From Clostridia bacterium (GTDB taxonomy: Bacteria > Bacillota_A > Clostridia > Oscillospirales > Acutalibacteraceae), in contig RZYX01000084.1 of NCBI GenBank assembly GCA_009930155.1, positions 1-8,055 on the forward strand: a stretch of 8,055 nucleotides of DNA, written 5' to 3'. The position numbers and the translations under genes are program-made. Every line of letters starts with the position of its first letter. Position 1 is the first letter of the stretch. The notes below the pieces were generated by a model. It was given only the letters and a program-made list of their open reading frames with translations, was not told the DNA's origin and did not search any database. Positions 6,188-8,055 of the stretch are shown in pieces.

Positions 6188-6700
6188 TCAAGTCAAGTGA
6201 GATACTTCGTGTAAAAAATCTTAAATGGGTGATTTCCATCCTAAGCATTTTCTTGGTCTGTTGTTAATTAGGAAAAGGTTATTAACAAGTTCCTTTCCAT
6301 CTACTTTATGGCGTTTGTCCTTATGCCGTAAAACTTTAAGATTACCTTTAGAAATCATTCCCAGATACAACCAACGATAGATAGTTTTAAAACTTAATTT
6401 ACCATAGGTAAGCGTATTTGATATTTACTCTGGAGACCAGGTCGCTTTTAATCCTTGCTCAATTGCAGAAACTAGTTTAGGGCAATCTTTTCCTTTGGTC
6501 TTTGATGATTTATGACGCAGAATATATTCTGATTGTGCAGTTTCAGAACAATAATTGAGCCTATTATTCCGTGCTAACTCTCTAGCTACTGTTGAATGAT
6601 GTCTGTTAATCTTATTTCCTATTTGCCTTACGGTATAACCTAATTGATTAAGTGCCTCTATTCTACCTCTTTCAAATGTGGTAATATGTTTATGGTCCAT
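6188..6700 (-). pseudogene. IS30-family transposase remnant lacking the DDE catalytic core
   Basis: From ATG 6700 the frame encodes 91 residues with the IS30 N-terminal helix-turn-helix: HITTFERGRIEALNQLGYTV, then RQIGNKINRHHSTVARELAR. It stops at TAA 6427-6425, immediately after WSPE, where the family has WSPEQIS. So a CAA glutamine codon has become TAA. In the same frame the sequence goes on as ISNTL, KLSFKTIYRWLYLGMISKGN, and then jumps directly to GKELVNNLFLINNRPRKCLG, the C-terminal part. A second TAA (6223-6221) precedes DFLHEVSHLT and the original stop at 6190-6188. The 171 codons compare with about 320-350 in intact members. The region with the three catalytic acidic residues is deleted without a frameshift. 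It is inactive as a transposase; the 91-residue helix-turn-helix piece could still be made. Confidence 0.85.
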
Positions 6701-6724
6701 ATTTGATTACCCCGTGCGTAATGG

Positions 6725-6792
6725 TTTTGTCGTAACTTCATTTTACACGAAGAGTCTCTTATGGGCTATTTTTTGTCGCACTTCATTTTACA
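6725..6792. repeat. Two direct copies of the IS30 end sequence
   Basis: The sequence at 6725-6747 (TTTTGTCGTAACTTCATTTT and on) recurs at 6771-6792 (TTTTGTCGCACTTCATTTTA and on), 46 bp away. The copies differ only in the short segment TAA versus CA. Confidence 0.7.
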
Positions 6793-6811
6793 ATCTATCA
6801 TATAAAAAAAC

Positions 6812-6839
6812 AAAAGCTATGCAGAATTGCATAGCTTTT
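6812..6839 (-). terminator. Intrinsic terminator of the surface-protein gene
   Basis: A 12-bp perfect stem, AAAAGCTATGCA (6812-6823) and TGCATAGCTTTT (6828-6839), has a 4-nt loop. It is followed on the minus strand by a long T run, 20 nt after the stop codon. The T run on the plus side is short. Confidence 0.85.
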
Positions 6840-6859
6840 ATAATAATTTGAAAACTATT

Positions 6860-7972
6860 TTATTTAACTATTCCGTATTTGCGTTTTCTTCTAACAACTT
6901 CAAAAGATGATAGAGAAGCGATTGCGATTAATGAAATACCGATTGCTGAATTGTCGCTTGTTTTTGGGTTTTCAACTTTTTTGTCGGCCACATTTGTATT
7001 GCTTACAACCATTGCATAAGGTGAAAAATGCTTAGCTACAAACTCTACGCAATAAACACCATCAATCTTAACTATCTTTGTGTCAAGAACATTTAAGTTT
7101 CCATCTGCAAGGTATACAACTTTGATACTATCTTTATTATCTAGTAAAGATGTTGGAATAGGGCAAGTTATCTTAACTGCCGCTCCATCATTAGGCTGAA
7201 CCGTTGTGTTGGTTCCTTTTAGATAAAGGCTTATATCAAGAGGGAAAACAGTTGCATTTTTAAAACCACTTTTGCTATCTGCTTTAATTAAATCCTCAAT
7301 AAGCTTTTTTGTTGCGGGGTCGTCTTTCATTCTAACTTCAACAGATTCGTCAAACGCCCCACCAATTGGCTCAAAAACAATCTTATCTGCATTGTCTATT
7401 CCTTTTGGTGCCTCAACAACTTCAATTGTTTTTGGTGGTACAATTGGAGTACTCAGTGTAATTGTAACCGTGTAAATCTTAGTAGTTGTTCCGTCCTCTG
7501 CGGTTACTGTATATGTTACTGGATTTGTAAAATTTTGTGCTCCAGTTTTATTGATTGATGAGTTAGCTGATTTTACTATTACTGGAGTTAGACTTGTTAC
7601 ATCTGTGCCTGATAGTAATGTTATTGAAATGTTTGTGCCTGAGATAACACCATTAACTTCACCGATTTTGAATTGTGAAATAGTACAATCCGTTGAAGGC
7701 AGAACGGTAACATTAACGGTATAAGTCTTAGTAGCTATTCCATCCTCTGCGGTTACTGTATATGTTACAGGGCTTGTAAAATCTTGTGCTCCAGTTTTAT
7801 TGATTGATGAGTTAGCTGATTTTACTATTACTGGAGTTAGACTTGTTACGCTTGTTCCTGCTGGCAAAGTTATAGCAATGTTTGTTCCTGAGATAACACC
7901 ACTAACCCCACTAAATTTAATAAGTAAATTCAAAATAGTGAACAAGCTATCTTCGAATTTTAAAAGATTGAG
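6860..7972 (-). pseudogene. 5'-truncated sortase-anchored surface protein with two cadherin-like/DUF5018-type repeats
   Basis: The frame is open from 7972 to TAA 6860. The only candidate start near the repeats is TTG 7945 (361 residues), with no convincing ribosome binding site and no signal peptide, although the C-terminus is that of a secreted wall protein. I therefore call it a truncated 3' part. The repeats (about residues 12-80 and 95-163) read GVISGTNIAITLPAGTSVTS, then PVTYTVTAEDG, then TYTVNVTV, the pattern of bacterial cadherin-like/DUF5018 domains. Residues 170-315 form a further beta-rich domain ending HFSPYAMVV, common in clostridial surface proteins. The cell-wall signal is NPKTS (326-330), a hydrophobic stretch (334-348), then RRKRK. 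The first repeat begins right after the break. An intact gene starting at a weak TTG cannot be fully excluded. Confidence 0.8.
7535..7849. repeat. Pair of 249-bp-spaced repeats with a 66-bp identical core
   Basis: Bases 7535-7600 and 7784-7849 are identical over 66 nt. Similarity continues on both sides through the repeat units. The period of 249 bp is 83 codons, one surface domain. Silent-site identity indicates recent duplication or gene conversion. Confidence 0.85.
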
Positions 7973-7975
7973 TTA

Positions 7976-8055
7976 ACTTATCCTTAATGCTTGTCCACCA
8001 TTTTAAAATGTGGTTTAATTTCTGCCTTTATTTGTCCACGACACCCCTAAGGCAT
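7976..8055. other. Gene-free edge region upstream of the truncated surface gene
   Basis: All frames are closed by stops. It holds TTGTCCAC twice (near 7989 and 8031), each near a CCTTAAT/CCTTTAT-like stretch, and a CATTTTAAAATG palindrome. It might be the end of an insertion sequence that cut the surface gene, but I cannot identify a family. Confidence 0.3.

Larger units (their letters stand above)
6176..6798 (-). mobile_element. Decayed, internally deleted IS30-family insertion sequence
   Basis: About 620 bp bounded by imperfect ends: ATAGACGGTTTGTCAAGT on the left, and on the right the complement of ATAGATTGTAAAATGAAGT. An internal 18-bp inverted repeat with 16 matches lies at 6199-6216 and 6741-6758 (GAGAnnCTTCGTGTAAAA). 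The enclosed gene encodes both ends of an IS30-type transposase but not the middle. Full IS30-family elements are about 1.0-1.2 kb. The exact ends and the target duplication could not be fixed. Confidence 0.7.

Noticed and set aside
7535..7849. CRISPR-like repeat
   Set aside because: There are only two copies, they are coding, and the 249-bp period equals one protein domain.

Overview
The window looks like the accessory part of a low-GC Firmicutes genome, most likely an anaerobic Clostridia such as a Lachnospiraceae or Clostridium relative. The support is AT-rich DNA, strong GGAGG-type ribosome binding sites, and a gene set typical of integrative conjugative elements in that group: a giant helicase/DNA-methylase protein, TnpV, and a ParA/ParB pair. 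The class is an inference from gene families. No integrase, relaxase or 16S gene is in view.

Left and middle (1-5034, all minus strand) is the mobile-element backbone. Reading in the direction of transcription: parA (5034-4210), parB (TTG start at 4253, overlapping parA by 44 nt), a 225-bp gene-free spacer rich in small palindromes, a four-cysteine mini-protein, a 70-residue protein of unknown function that overlaps it, a Cys-rich reading frame without a normal start, and then the N-terminal ~848 residues of the very large helicase/methylase gene, which runs out of the window at base 1. A complete TnpV-family gene (1349-1702) lies on the same strand but in another frame inside the helicase gene. 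It has its own ribosome binding site and is followed by a perfect 15-bp terminator hairpin, while the helicase frame stays open through all of it. I read this codon by codon. It is the most unusual thing in the window.

Middle right (5035-6170): a divergent intergenic region holds a terminator-like hairpin in the parA leader and a good extended -10 promoter for a plus-strand gene. That gene encodes a membrane-anchored 290-residue protein with a coiled coil, an Ala/Glu/Lys segment, a Thr/Ser-rich linker and a small unrecognised C-terminal domain. A plausible terminator follows it.

Right (6176-8055): a decayed, internally deleted IS30-family element has two in-frame stops and none of its catalytic core. 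Next, on the minus strand, is the 3' part of a cell-wall surface protein with two 83-residue cadherin-like/DUF5018-type repeats and an NPKTS sorting signal. It has lost its signal peptide. The last 80 bases hold no gene.

Functionally, parA and parB probably stabilise or segregate the element while it is extrachromosomal or support its transfer. The helicase/methylase probably acts on the transferred DNA. The right-hand genes look like surface cargo or flanking DNA disturbed by insertion-sequence activity.
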